Origin: Cryptobacterium sp. CAG:338
Lineage (GTDB): Bacteria; Actinomycetota; Coriobacteriia; Coriobacteriales; Eggerthellaceae
Length of the DNA stretch: 28,678 bases
Assembly (NCBI GenBank): GCA_000435475.1
Contig: FR896052.1
Span: 1 to 28,678 of the forward strand
Reading direction: 5' to 3'
Part shown: positions 1-8,065 of the stretch, piece after piece
Position numbering within the stretch: the first letter of the stretch is position 1
How the letters are laid out: every line of letters starts with the position of its first letter
Notes under the pieces: generated by a model
What the model was told of the DNA's origin: nothing
The model's database searches: none
Seen by the model: only the letters and a program-made list of their open reading frames with translations
Made by a program: the position numbers and the translations under genes

Positions 1-2
1 AG

Positions 3-521
3 TGGAAGAATAGTGATCTCTTTTCATATTACGGATCTGATGGTGTTATGGCGACAGGCCTTTGGATCATAGATGGAGCAAAGTATGATTTTGGTAGCTC
101 AGGCAAAATCAAAATCGATACCGTTAGAGTCAATATGTGCTCAAAAGCACAACAATATTTTAGTAGTACTTCGTATTTAATTCTTGTTGATAGATCGAAT
201 CACAAAGTAGGAGTATTTCGTGGATCTTTAGACAACTGGTCGTTAGTGTATTATTGGAGTTGTACGACGGGAGCGCCTAATACGCCAACAATTACGGGAT
301 CTTATTACACAACAGGTTTTAAACGTGCTTCTTTATCGACTGACAGTCGCGCAATAACATGTACTCAGATATGGGGTGGTTATTTCTTCCATTCTATTTT
401 GGCTTCAGAAAGTGAACTAGGTAAAAGCTTATCGCACGGATGCATTCGGTTGCCCTATTCTGCTGCTGCATGGGTTTATAACAATATCCATCTGGGAACT
501 AGAGTAATTATCTATAATTAA
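3..521 (+). CDS. L,D-transpeptidase with cell-wall-binding repeat, 5'-truncated
   Basis: This is the C-terminal end of a secreted peptidoglycan cross-linking enzyme (YkuD/L,D-transpeptidase family). The frame is open from the first full codon at 3, so the gene starts outside the window; the ATG at 48 is internal. The residues before it (WKNSDLFSYYGSDGVMATG) and those after form an aromatic/glycine-rich choline- or glucan-binding-type repeat, as on many wall-anchored actinobacterial and firmicute proteins. The catalytic domain follows, with a conserved FHS histidine and the SHGCIRL motif; the nucleophilic Cys codon is at 441-443. It ends in a hydrophobic strand (VIIYN), as usual for YkuD domains. 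It acts outside the membrane. The signal peptide and further repeats are expected upstream but are not visible. Its link to the glycan genes is only positional. Confidence 0.9.
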   Translation, partial: WKNSDLFSYYGSDGVMATGLWIIDGAKYDFGSSGKIKIDTVRVNMCSKAQQYFSSTSYLILVDRSNHKVGVFRGSLDNWSLVYYWSCTTGAPNTPTITGSYYTTGFKRASLSTDSRAITCTQIWGGYFFHSILASESELGKSLSHGCIRLPYSAAAWVYNNIHLGTRVIIYN

Positions 522-579
522 AAAATTGTTTTTTGATGGCTTAAGTTGGAGTGATTAGATTAAAAAAATGGCTTATCTG

Positions 580-606
580 TTGATTGATTGGGAATCAAAA
601 ATTTTT
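580..606 (+). terminator. possible weak terminator after L,D-transpeptidase
   Basis: TTGATT (580-585) can pair with AATCAA (593-598) across a 7-nt loop. A T5 run at 602-606 follows closely. The stem is short and A+T-rich, so this is only a candidate. Confidence 0.25.
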
Positions 607-631
607 GTATATTCGAAAAGCAAAATCAACA

Positions 632-661
632 TTGAGTTACCAATTACCATGTTGCTATTAA
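632..661 (+). promoter_or_regulatory. possible promoter for the wzx-neu operon
   Basis: TTGAGT (632-637) and TATTAA (656-661) are separated by 18 nt, about 25 nt before the flippase start. Each box matches the consensus at only 4 of 6 positions, and the region is A+T-rich, so chance matches are likely. Confidence 0.25.
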
Positions 662-686
662 AATTAATTGTGGGAAGTTTTGCTAG

Positions 687-2096
687 ATGAGTTCACCAAG
701 TATGTTTCGCCTGCATTCGGAAAACTCGCAAGTTTTATTCAATATTCTTTCGACTGTTTTTATTGGAGGGATCAATTTTTTCACGATCCCTCTATTTACT
801 TCTTTGCTAGGAACCGCTGGTTTTGGTGAATATAGTCTTTATGCGGTTTGGGTTCAGATATTTACGGTAGTTATTGGGCTTCAAAGTTCAGGAACTATTC
901 CCAGTGCAAGTATTATGTATAAAGGAGCTTCATTTGAACAATATTTTCGAAGTATTGTTTTACTACTATTAATGGTTTTTGCTTTAGGGTTTTGCGTCAG
1001 CATCGTTTTTATTAATCAGCTTTGTTCTTTCATGGATATGGCTCCAATCACGATTGCGTATATGCTGTTTCAAAGTTTTGGTGCGGCAAGTATTGGGCTA
1101 TTTAACAGCAAGTATATCTTTGAAAAAAAAGCTCAACTCAATTGCGCAATTTCCGTAATTCTTTGCATTGCTACAACCTTGCTATCAATACTGCTAATCT
1201 ATACGTTGTACGAGCATGATCGCGTACAGGGGCGTATTGTCGGGCTTGTTGTTCCGAATCTATTAATAGGGTTAGTCTTAGTGTTTACAATAGTAAAAAA
1301 GCGGCGGCTTGGTTTCCGTAAGGAACATTGGGCTTTCTGCCTATCTTTGTCTTTGCCGTTAGTTTTTCACACTGTTGGTCAGACGGTTTTGTCTCAGACG
1401 GACAAAATAATGCTTCAATGGATATTGGGAGATATGTCAATTGTGGGTATATATAGCTTAGGGGTGACTATATCGCTGTTATTGAATACTGTATATTCAG
1501 CATTCAATAGTGCGTTCGTTCCGTTTTTATTCGAAGATCTTCAGTCGAAAAACGATGAATCACTAGAGAAGAGATATCGTAGCTATATAAGATTGTTTAC
1601 GTTAGGAACTATTTTATTCATTTTGATCTCCCCAGAAATAATTTCCATAATGGCAGGAGAAGATTATAAGCAAGCAAGCTATATCACGCCAATATTGATC
1701 CTTGGAGGGTATTTTATTTTTTGCTATAGCTTTCCAGTGAATTACGAGTTTTTTTTAAAAAAGACAAAGAATATTGCGTTTGGTACAGCGATGGCGGCAA
1801 TATGTAATATTGCTTTAAATATAGTTTTGATTCCTGCTTTTAGCATGATCGGAGCAGCTATATCGACCGCGTTAGCGTATGGGGTTCTATTTTTATTTCA
1901 CGGTTTAACGGTAAAACATTTAGATAGAGCCTGTAAAATGCCCTTTAAAAAACTAATACTAGGTACAGTATTAGTATGTATCTCTGTTTTGTTTACAATT
2001 GTCTTGATAGAACAGCAATTAGCGAGATTGCTAGTTTCGGTATTGGTAGCGGTAATGATCGGAATTTACTTATATAGGGAAAAAAGAATATTCTAA
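687..2096 (+). CDS. wzx: Wzx-like polysaccharide flippase (MOP superfamily)
   Basis: This 469-residue, strongly hydrophobic protein has about 12-14 predicted membrane segments, the usual size and layout of oligosaccharide flippases. The N-terminus (NFFTIPLFTSLLGTAGFGEY) is typical of the polysaccharide biosynthesis/MATE-like MOP families. Such proteins move undecaprenyl-linked repeat units across the plasma membrane. The ATG at 687 has a GGGAAG about 9 nt upstream. neuB follows after 36 nt, so co-transcription with the sialic acid genes is likely, suggesting that the flipped unit is sialylated (inference). No Wzy polymerase is found beside it. An A AAA AAG slippery heptamer preceded by T8 lies at 1749-1763 inside the gene. 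The C-terminus ends with basic residues (YREKRIF), probably cytoplasmic. Family assignment is confident; substrate is not. Confidence 0.85.
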   Translation: MSSPSMFRLHSENSQVLFNILSTVFIGGINFFTIPLFTSLLGTAGFGEYSLYAVWVQIFTVVIGLQSSGTIPSASIMYKGASFEQYFRSIVLLLLMVFALGFCVSIVFINQLCSFMDMAPITIAYMLFQSFGAASIGLFNSKYIFEKKAQLNCAISVILCIATTLLSILLIYTLYEHDRVQGRIVGLVVPNLLIGLVLVFTIVKKRRLGFRKEHWAFCLSLSLPLVFHTVGQTVLSQTDKIMLQWILGDMSIVGIYSLGVTISLLLNTVYSAFNSAFVPFLFEDLQSKNDESLEKRYRSYIRLFTLGTILFILISPEIISIMAGEDYKQASYITPILILGGYFIFCYSFPVNYEFFLKKTKNIAFGTAMAAICNIALNIVLIPAFSMIGAAISTALAYGVLFLFHGLTVKHLDRACKMPFKKLILGTVLVCISVLFTIVLIEQQLARLLVSVLVAVMIGIYLYREKRIF

Positions 2097-2132
2097 AATG
2101 AAACTACAATAATTCTAGGGGGATAATAGATA

Positions 2133-3152
2133 ATGAATATTAATAAAAAAAAGATTGGTCTAGGTAATCCAGTTTATATCATTGCTGAGGCATGCGACAA
2201 TCACATGGGCAGTTTAGATGCTGCAAAAGAGATGTGCCGTCAAGCAAAACTTGCAGGTTGTGACTGTATTAAGTTCCAGCATCACCTGCCCGACGAGGAA
2301 ATGCTTCCTGATGTTCCTATGACATCCAACTTCGATATTCCGCTTTATGAGTTCTTGAAGCGTTATGCACTAACCCTTGATCAACATAAAGAGCTTATGG
2401 ATTTCTGCGATGAAATTGGCATCCAATATCTTTGCACCCCATTCAGCCTTAAAGCAGCGCAGGAGCTAAATGAACTCGGTGTTGCTGCTTTCAAGATTGG
2501 ATCTGGGGAAATGGATGACATTCCTATGTTAAAAGCCATAGCAAAAATGGGTAAGCCAATGATTGTTTCCACAGGGATGGCAACCATGGATGAGATTAAG
2601 CGAACCTATGATGTACTTGCAGATGAGGGTATAGAGTTTGCTTTGATGAATTGCCTTTCCGAGTACCCCCCTTGCTATGAAGATGTAAATCTTGGCGTTA
2701 TAGAGCAAATGCAAAGCGAATTCCCTAAAGCAGTTATCGGACACTCGGATCATACGCCTGATCTCTATACTTCATTTGCTGCAGTTGCTAAAGGGGCAAA
2801 GATAATTGAGAAACACGTTATTTTAGACAAGCGTACTCCTGGGCCTGACCAATCAGTCTCGATTGATTTCTTTGAGTTGAGACAACTGGTAGATGGGATT
2901 AGAAAAGTAGAAGCCGCTTTGGGTTCAGAGAAGAAAGTACATTCTTCAGAAAAGGGAATTCGCGAGTGGGCTCATCGCAGTGTGGTTTCTCTTGTCGATA
3001 TTCCTGTGGGTGCAACTATTACCCAGGAAATGATCTGGTCAAAACGTCCCGGAACAGGAATTCCTTCCTATCGAATGGATGAGGTAATAGGGAAAGTAGC
3101 AAAGCGTGAGATCAAGGCAAACACGCTTGTTGCTTGGGAAGATCTGGGGTAA
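2133..3152 (+). CDS. neuB: N-acetylneuraminate synthase NeuB
   Basis: NeuB condenses N-acetylmannosamine with phosphoenolpyruvate to give sialic acid in the cytoplasm. The 339 residues match the family length. The N-terminal TIM barrel shows IAEACDNHMGSLDAA, CIKFQ, KIGSGEMDDIP, IVSTGMAT, NCLSEYPP, GHSDHT and EKHVILDKRTPGPDQSVSID, which are hallmark PEP-condensing sialate synthase motifs. A C-terminal SAF (antifreeze-like) domain runs from about residue 283 (RSVVSLVDIPVGATIT to the end). The ATG has a strong AGGGGGAT upstream. The gene ends with tandem stops (TAA TAG, 3150-3155), 4 nt before the neuC GTG. Legionaminate or pseudaminate synthases (LegI/PseI) are close relatives. The dedicated legionaminic or pseudaminic genes are absent here, so Neu5Ac is the default reading. 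Confidence 0.93.
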   Translation: MNINKKKIGLGNPVYIIAEACDNHMGSLDAAKEMCRQAKLAGCDCIKFQHHLPDEEMLPDVPMTSNFDIPLYEFLKRYALTLDQHKELMDFCDEIGIQYLCTPFSLKAAQELNELGVAAFKIGSGEMDDIPMLKAIAKMGKPMIVSTGMATMDEIKRTYDVLADEGIEFALMNCLSEYPPCYEDVNLGVIEQMQSEFPKAVIGHSDHTPDLYTSFAAVAKGAKIIEKHVILDKRTPGPDQSVSIDFFELRQLVDGIRKVEAALGSEKKVHSSEKGIREWAHRSVVSLVDIPVGATITQEMIWSKRPGTGIPSYRMDEVIGKVAKREIKANTLVAWEDLG

Positions 3153-3156
3153 TAGC

Positions 3157-4296
3157 GTGAAGAAGTTATTGTTTTTAACCGGATCTCGTGGTGAATGGGG
3201 CTACATTCGCCCAATACTTCGTCTTATTGAGAAAAGTGAAAATGTTGATTACTCTCTCGTTGTGACAAACATGCATCTTCTACCTGCATATGGTAGCTCT
3301 TATAAGGAGATAGAGCGCGAGGGTTTTCATATTGATCACAAAATCCGTATGGCGGTAGAGGGCGGAGACCATGTCGCTCATGCTAAATCACTTGGTGTAT
3401 GCCTCGATGCCCTGCCGGATATATTAGATGTCGAACAACCTGACTGGGTGGTTTTGGCGGGCGATCGCGGCGAGCAGTTGATGGGCGCTATTGCTGCCTC
3501 GTATTGCTATATTCCCGTAGCTCATATCCAAGCAGGTGAGCTGTCTGGCAATATTGATGGTATGACACGTCATGCCATAGGGAAGCTCGTTCATATGCAT
3601 TTTGCCGCAAACCAAGATGCTGCAGACAGACTAATAAAACTTGGCGAAGAACCGTTTAGGGTATTTAACGTCGGTGCACCTCAGATCGATGAGATGGTTG
3701 CAGCGCAATACACCTCAATTCCTGAACTAGAAGAACGGTTTTCGGTAGACCTCTCTAATGGTTTTCTTCTTGCGGTAATGCATCCTGTCACCGAAGAAAT
3801 GTCTAAAGCAGGTGAACAGGCAGAGATATTCGTTGAAGCACTTAATCAATTCGATATTCCGAAAATTGTTATCTTGCCAAATAATGATGCTGGTTCGCTG
3901 AGCGTGAAAAATGCCATACTGGCAAACCGAAAAGGAGACTACCATCTCTTTGCAAACCTCAAACGCGAGGACTACCTAGGTTTCTTAAAAGAAGCAAAAT
4001 GCATTGTTGGAAATTCCAGCTCGGGACTCCTTGAGGCACCTACATTTAAAACCCCTTCAGTCAATATTGGTCGCAGGCAAGATATGCGTTTCAGGGGAAA
4101 GAATGTAATAGACGTTTCTTTCGATGTAGATGAAATAAAGCAGGCAATTGATCGGGCTATCTCTCCTGAGTTCGAAGAATATCTTTCGGATTGTGAGAAT
4201 CCTTATGGGGATGGGCATTCCTCAGAGCGGATCTTGGATCTGCTTATCAACACCAATCCAGATTCAAAATGGATGACGAAAAAGTTAATGTATTAG
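3157..4296 (+). CDS. neuC: UDP-GlcNAc 2-epimerase (hydrolysing) NeuC
   Basis: NeuC converts UDP-GlcNAc to ManNAc plus UDP, supplying the NeuB substrate. The fold is GT-B-like, with LTGSRGEWGYIRPIL at the N-terminus, VLAGDRGEQLMGAIAA, HIQAGELSGNIDGMTRHA, MHPVTEE, and the C-terminal nucleotide-binding stretch VGNSSSGLLEAP with NIGRRQ. The reading frame extends back to an ATG at 3106, but that would overlap neuB heavily. The GTG at 3157 gives the canonical start (KKLLFLTGSRGEWG), sits behind a GGGGT at the end of neuB and gives 379 residues, as in the family. The homologue LegG acts on a GDP- or UDP-diNAc-bacillosamine-type sugar and cannot be excluded by sequence alone. The stop lies 8 nt before the CBS gene start, so the genes are probably translationally coupled. 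Confidence 0.92.
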   Translation: MKKLLFLTGSRGEWGYIRPILRLIEKSENVDYSLVVTNMHLLPAYGSSYKEIEREGFHIDHKIRMAVEGGDHVAHAKSLGVCLDALPDILDVEQPDWVVLAGDRGEQLMGAIAASYCYIPVAHIQAGELSGNIDGMTRHAIGKLVHMHFAANQDAADRLIKLGEEPFRVFNVGAPQIDEMVAAQYTSIPELEERFSVDLSNGFLLAVMHPVTEEMSKAGEQAEIFVEALNQFDIPKIVILPNNDAGSLSVKNAILANRKGDYHLFANLKREDYLGFLKEAKCIVGNSSSGLLEAPTFKTPSVNIGRRQDMRFRGKNVIDVSFDVDEIKQAIDRAISPEFEEYLSDCENPYGDGHSSERILDLLINTNPDSKWMTKKLMY

Positions 4297-4304
4297 GAGA
4301 TATC

Positions 4305-4682
4305 ATGAAAGACCTGTCTATCTATTGCATTACTCCAAGTTATACGATCAAAGAAGCACTGGCCCAGATCGAGGAAAATAAGAATCGCGCTGTTTTAGTA
4401 GTGGATGATCTTGGCAGGGTGTCAGGCCTGTTAAGCCAAGGAGATATTATCCGAGCCCTTGCCTCAGGAGCAAATTTTTTTGCAAGTGTTGGCCAATTTT
4501 CGTCTCCTTCTTTTATGTATCTGAAAAGCAGGGACCTTGAAAAGGCCTATCAATTAGCAAAAACACGAGGGATGACTATTTTTCCAGTCCTCGATGACGA
4601 TTTTAAATTGATTGATGTTTTAACGTTGTTTGATGTTTTCGATTACGTAGAAGAGAAAATGCGTGGTGGGAAAGATGACTAA
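4305..4682 (+). CDS. stand-alone CBS-pair protein in the sialic acid operon
   Basis: This small protein (125 residues) consists almost entirely of two CBS motifs: about residues 5-50 (SIYCITPSYTIKEAL, AVLVVDDLGRVSGLLSQGDI) and about 65-115 (DLEKAYQLAKTRGMTIFPVL to VLTLFDVFDYV). CBS pairs usually bind adenosine or other nucleotides and regulate attached domains. An upstream in-frame ATG at 4269 exists, but the ATG at 4305 has a near-perfect AGGAGA 4 nt upstream and starts right at the domain, so it is preferred. The stop overlaps the neuA start by 8 nt. In legionaminic acid loci a CBS pair is fused to a sugar-1-phosphate nucleotidyltransferase (PtmE-type). Here no such catalytic domain follows in frame, so the protein may be a separate regulatory subunit or a remnant. 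Family call is firm; role is inference. Confidence 0.85.
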   Translation: MKDLSIYCITPSYTIKEALAQIEENKNRAVLVVDDLGRVSGLLSQGDIIRALASGANFFASVGQFSSPSFMYLKSRDLEKAYQLAKTRGMTIFPVLDDDFKLIDVLTLFDVFDYVEEKMRGGKDD

Positions 4683-5358
4683 GCCTTGTCTCGCAGTGAT
4701 TCCTGCCCGTGGGGGTTCTAAGGGCATTCCAAAGAAAAACATCCAATGCGTCGGAGATAAACCGCTTCTCTGCTATGCAATTGATTCAATTCTTGATTCT
4801 GGCATCGGTGTCGATATCGTAGTGAGTACCGATTCCGACGAGATAGCTCAAGTAGCAATTGACCATGGTGGCGCATACGTAATCAAACGTCCGAAATCAA
4901 TCAGTGGGGATGGTGCAAAGACTGAAGATGCTTTGCTTGATGCACTTGATCAAATGGAATCATTGTATGGGAAAACTTATGAGGTTGTATTGACAGTGCA
5001 GCCGACTTCTCCATTTAGAAAACCTGAGACTGTTAAAAGGTTCTGGAATGAATTTATTGAGATAAGCAACGAATATGATGCCATGTTGACCCTCAATGAA
5101 ACCAGGACTGATTACTGGGTAGAAGAATCAGGTAGTTATCACAGGCTTTATCCTGATGCACCACGTAGAAGACAAGATCGTAAGCCTTTATATATTGAGA
5201 ATAGTTGCTTGTACGCAACGAAAGTGGAGGCGTTACGAGAAACTCATTCTGTTCTGGGTGGTAATGCACAAGGCTTTTTAATAGATCAGCGAGAGGCACT
5301 TGACATCAATGAGCCAATTGATTTAGTTCTAGCCAACCTTTTATGCGCTAAAGAATAG
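4675..5358 (+). CDS. neuA: CMP-sialic acid synthetase NeuA
   Basis: NeuA activates sialic acid with CTP to give CMP-sialate, the donor for sialyltransferases. The 227-residue protein has the N-terminal nucleotide-binding motif IPARGGSKGIPKKN, then DKPLLCYAI, VVSTDSDEIAQVA, RPKSISGDGAKTEDAL, VLTVQPTSPFR and YIENSCLYATK, all characteristic of the cytidylyltransferase family (NeuA/LegF/PseF). A GTG at 4663 would add four residues, but the ATG at 4675 fits the family start (TKPCLAVIPARGG) and overlaps the CBS stop. It lacks the C-terminal esterase domain of E. coli NeuA, as many homologues do. It is the last gene of the neu run; the next gene is convergent. Confidence 0.92.
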   Translation: MTKPCLAVIPARGGSKGIPKKNIQCVGDKPLLCYAIDSILDSGIGVDIVVSTDSDEIAQVAIDHGGAYVIKRPKSISGDGAKTEDALLDALDQMESLYGKTYEVVLTVQPTSPFRKPETVKRFWNEFIEISNEYDAMLTLNETRTDYWVEESGSYHRLYPDAPRRRQDRKPLYIENSCLYATKVEALRETHSVLGGNAQGFLIDQREALDINEPIDLVLANLLCAKE

Positions 5359-5483
5359 TTGTTGTTTATTCAGCTTCGTCCTCTTTTGTAATGCAAATAG
5401 ATATGCTTGCTTCTGCTTGCTTATTCATATCACGATTTTACATGATTGGTTCCCTTATTGAGAAAGCGTACATATACTAGCAA

Positions 5484-5504
5484 GGGCTTAACGGCCTAAA
5501 GCCC
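5484..5504. terminator. weak hairpin between convergent genes
   Basis: GGGCTT (5484-5489) pairs with AAGCCC (5499-5504) over a 9-nt loop, in the 241-nt gap between neuA (+) and the gene ending at 5600 (-). No clear T-run is attached, so it is a tentative bidirectional terminator. Nothing else recognisable was seen in this gap. Confidence 0.25.
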
Positions 5505-5599
5505 ATTAAGGGTTTTCTATAGTTCCTCAGAAGGCATTGTTGTTACATACTGGGTGAGTAGTTGAGAATATGAAATTTACCGCAAAATATAAGCTAGGA

Positions 5600-6808
5600 T
5601 TATGCTAACGCTTCACTTAATAGTGAGTATTTTATCTTGCTTTCTTTGGAGGTCGAGCTAAGATACGAAGAAAGACAAGCTTTATAAGCTGAGTCAGCTT
5701 TAAATATGGAACCATTCGCCGCGTCAAGCATATCTTGCGAAATTGCAAACAGCTCTTTAATTTCTTCAGGTGTTTTTATTTTTGTTTGTCCTCCCCAGTA
5801 ATGTTCAAATAGTGATAATTGCTTGGTTTTTTGTTTATATGATTTAGGGGAAATTGCGAATGCGCTTTTAAATTCAGAGAGAACAGAGCTTAAAAGCGCT
5901 GACTGAGATTTTCCATTCATGACAAAAGAATCGGGCTCAGTAATTCTTGCCCGCTCGTTTCCTTCGAAAAGAATGAATCTTTTTTTTAGATAGTAGCAAT
6001 AACCTATTTGGGTGCCTAACCCATTTCCAATGACTGTATCAGATAACATCAAAAGTGTTTTTAGACGGGAAATAAAATTATGGTCTTCCCTTAGACCTGA
6101 GCTGACTATTTTTGCTCCATGTTTTGTGAATAAATCAAATATTTCATCATCGACATCGTTCCAATATGCGCTAACAAGGATAGTATCAAAGTCATTTCCA
6201 AACTGATTTATAACATTTTCGACATAACGTTTACGTTCGTACGATGCGTTGCTCGATTCATAGGTATGGACAGGAAAAACCAGGAGAGTTCTTCCAAGTT
6301 TTTCTTTTATATGTTTAAGTTGCGAGTTGTTTAGGACTGTATTGGCATAATGAATAAATGGTCCAATTGTATAATGTGGAATATTACGGGACGCGCGGAT
6401 AGCGTTGTGCCTGTAGGGTCCTTGCGTAATCATGCAGTGAACGTATTTTTGTTCGTCAATTGGTTTTTTTAGGTCTAGCCAACTTATTCCATGTTCAATA
6501 TAAGGAAAAAGCAGCCGTGTAGTATCGGTGAAATCTTGATTGGAATACCGGGTTAAGGTCCATAAATGACCATATAGCAAGGAGTCTCCTCCGAGGAGAT
6601 GGAATCCAATCCAGTCTGTTTTTGAGCACTTTAGATTAATTACAGCATTTTTAAAGGTGTCATAATCAAAGATTGGATCAATATTTGCAATTCGGGTAAG
6701 CTCGTTAAGAAACTGAAGGTTTTTGGATCTATTTAAATAAGAAACAATCTTGTCGTGACGGTAGATATTGGAAGTTAGACGTTGTTTGATTACTTCAAAT
6801 GGGGTCAT
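5600..6808 (-). CDS. unassigned glycan-biosynthesis protein, GT-B-like
   Basis: I do not recognise a named family for this 402-residue protein. It is soluble, with no signal peptide or membrane segment. The N-terminal half carries WIGFHLLGGDSLLYGHLW and ITQGPYRHNAIRASRNIPHY, and the C-terminal half has LLVFPVHTYESSNASYERKR, DTILVSAYWNDVDDEI and SDTVIGNGLGTQIGYCYYLK. The last stretch resembles the nucleotide-sugar side of GT-B glycosyltransferases (SD, N, GT, then a hydrophobic turn and 'KRFILFEG'). The start ATG has an AAGGAT upstream. The gene is convergent with neuA and divergent from a GT2. Lying next to neuBCA, which has no recognised sialyltransferase, it is a candidate for that missing step, but this rests on position only. 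Confidence 0.5.
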   Translation of the reverse strand: MTPFEVIKQRLTSNIYRHDKIVSYLNRSKNLQFLNELTRIANIDPIFDYDTFKNAVINLKCSKTDWIGFHLLGGDSLLYGHLWTLTRYSNQDFTDTTRLLFPYIEHGISWLDLKKPIDEQKYVHCMITQGPYRHNAIRASRNIPHYTIGPFIHYANTVLNNSQLKHIKEKLGRTLLVFPVHTYESSNASYERKRYVENVINQFGNDFDTILVSAYWNDVDDEIFDLFTKHGAKIVSSGLREDHNFISRLKTLLMLSDTVIGNGLGTQIGYCYYLKKRFILFEGNERARITEPDSFVMNGKSQSALLSSVLSEFKSAFAISPKSYKQKTKQLSLFEHYWGGQTKIKTPEEIKELFAISQDMLDAANGSIFKADSAYKACLSSYLSSTSKESKIKYSLLSEALA

Positions 6809-6964
6809 AATGTAATCCTTATGGGAAATTCAATAAATCTTGTTAGGAAATTTTAGGACTGCTCCTTGAGTATTCATTCTAACGATTGTATTTCGATTTT
6901 TTAATCAGGTAATTTAAAATAAGAAAATCTATTTTAAGTATCGATACATAAGCGTGGTGTCTGA

Positions 6965-7990
6965 ATGATTTCAGTAATAGTGCCAGTATATAATTCGGAG
7001 AAATATATAGGAGAGTGTTTACACTCCCTTGCATTACAAACGTTTAAAAAGTTTGAGATTATTATTGTGGATGATGGTTCGACTGATAATTCCGGCATGA
7101 TCTGTGATCGCTTTGCATTTAATAGGCAAAATGTAAAAGTAATTCATATTGGAAATAGCGGACTGCTTTTGGCAAGACGCAAAGGAATGATGGCGGCATC
7201 TGGGGATTATTTCATGAGTCTCGATTCGGATGATTGTTTGAGGGGTGATGCGATAGAGGCAGTCGAAAAATGTATTGATGCTTTTCGTTCGGATATAATT
7301 TGCTTTAATTTAAGTAGAAATTCGGAAGTGACTTATCAAGGGCAGATACTGACCCCGGGCTTATCCGAAGAGGGATTATATAAAGAAAAGGATCTAGATA
7401 GAGTTAAACTGGCAGTATGTGCTGGGCTATTTAATAGTATGTCAGGTAAAGCCATAAAACGCGACGTAGTTGCTTTAAAAGATGACTATTCACGGTATGC
7501 TGGCTTGATGCACGGCGAGGACTGGCTTCAATTGCTGCGGATAATGGAGAAAACAGAAAGTGTTTATTATCTTGATGATGCATTGTATTTCTATAGGGAG
7601 AATCCTGCCAGCAGCACATCAACCTTTAAGGTATCTCAAATAAATGATTTAGCAAGAGTTTTTGCTCAGCTTGAACAATCGGCAAGTAAATGGAATAAAA
7701 GATGCGTAATGGCTTCAGAGGAAGCGGTTTGTAGACATGTGCAATGGCTGATGTTTGGTATAGCGAAATCAAATGCACCAAATGACGATAAGAGAAAATA
7801 TGCAGATGAGGCCATAGGTTTAATAAAAGAGTATTGTCATGGGAGAGAAATCGACGATGTAATACGCTCCTTGAGATATGATTTTAGGATTCCTTTATGG
7901 CTAGCTACCAAGAAGAGTCCTTTGGTTGCGCTGAAAATCTCAAATATAATACAGTATGTAAGCAAAATGGTGCAGTATATCAAAAGATAG
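6965..7990 (+). CDS. family 2 glycosyltransferase
   Basis: A 341-residue GT-A enzyme of the EpsJ/CpsJ type. The N-terminal GT2 domain (about residues 1-220) opens with ISVIVPVYNSEKYIGECLHS, followed by IIIVDDGSTDNSGMICD for nucleotide binding and FMSLDSDDCL, which holds the metal-binding D-X-D-D motif. HGEDWLQLLRIMEK, about 180 residues in, corresponds to the usual catalytic E-D region. The C-terminal 110 residues are basic and amphipathic, as in relatives that dock to the membrane. It would transfer a sugar from a nucleotide donor to a lipid-linked glycan on the cytoplasmic face. The ribosome site before the ATG is poor. The 156-nt divergent gap upstream has no promoter I would defend. Donor and acceptor cannot be read from sequence. 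Confidence 0.85.
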   Translation: MISVIVPVYNSEKYIGECLHSLALQTFKKFEIIIVDDGSTDNSGMICDRFAFNRQNVKVIHIGNSGLLLARRKGMMAASGDYFMSLDSDDCLRGDAIEAVEKCIDAFRSDIICFNLSRNSEVTYQGQILTPGLSEEGLYKEKDLDRVKLAVCAGLFNSMSGKAIKRDVVALKDDYSRYAGLMHGEDWLQLLRIMEKTESVYYLDDALYFYRENPASSTSTFKVSQINDLARVFAQLEQSASKWNKRCVMASEEAVCRHVQWLMFGIAKSNAPNDDKRKYADEAIGLIKEYCHGREIDDVIRSLRYDFRIPLWLATKKSPLVALKISNIIQYVSKMVQYIKR

Positions 7991-8065
7991 TAGAAGTTTT
8001 ATTGTACAGAGTCAGTTTGAATACTACTTTTTAGTAAAGTAAAGACATTTAATTAGGAGTTGTGA

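Noticed and set aside
3106..3156. N-terminal extension of NeuC
   Set aside because: It would overlap neuB by 47 nt and adds residues foreign to the family; the GTG at 3157 fits better.
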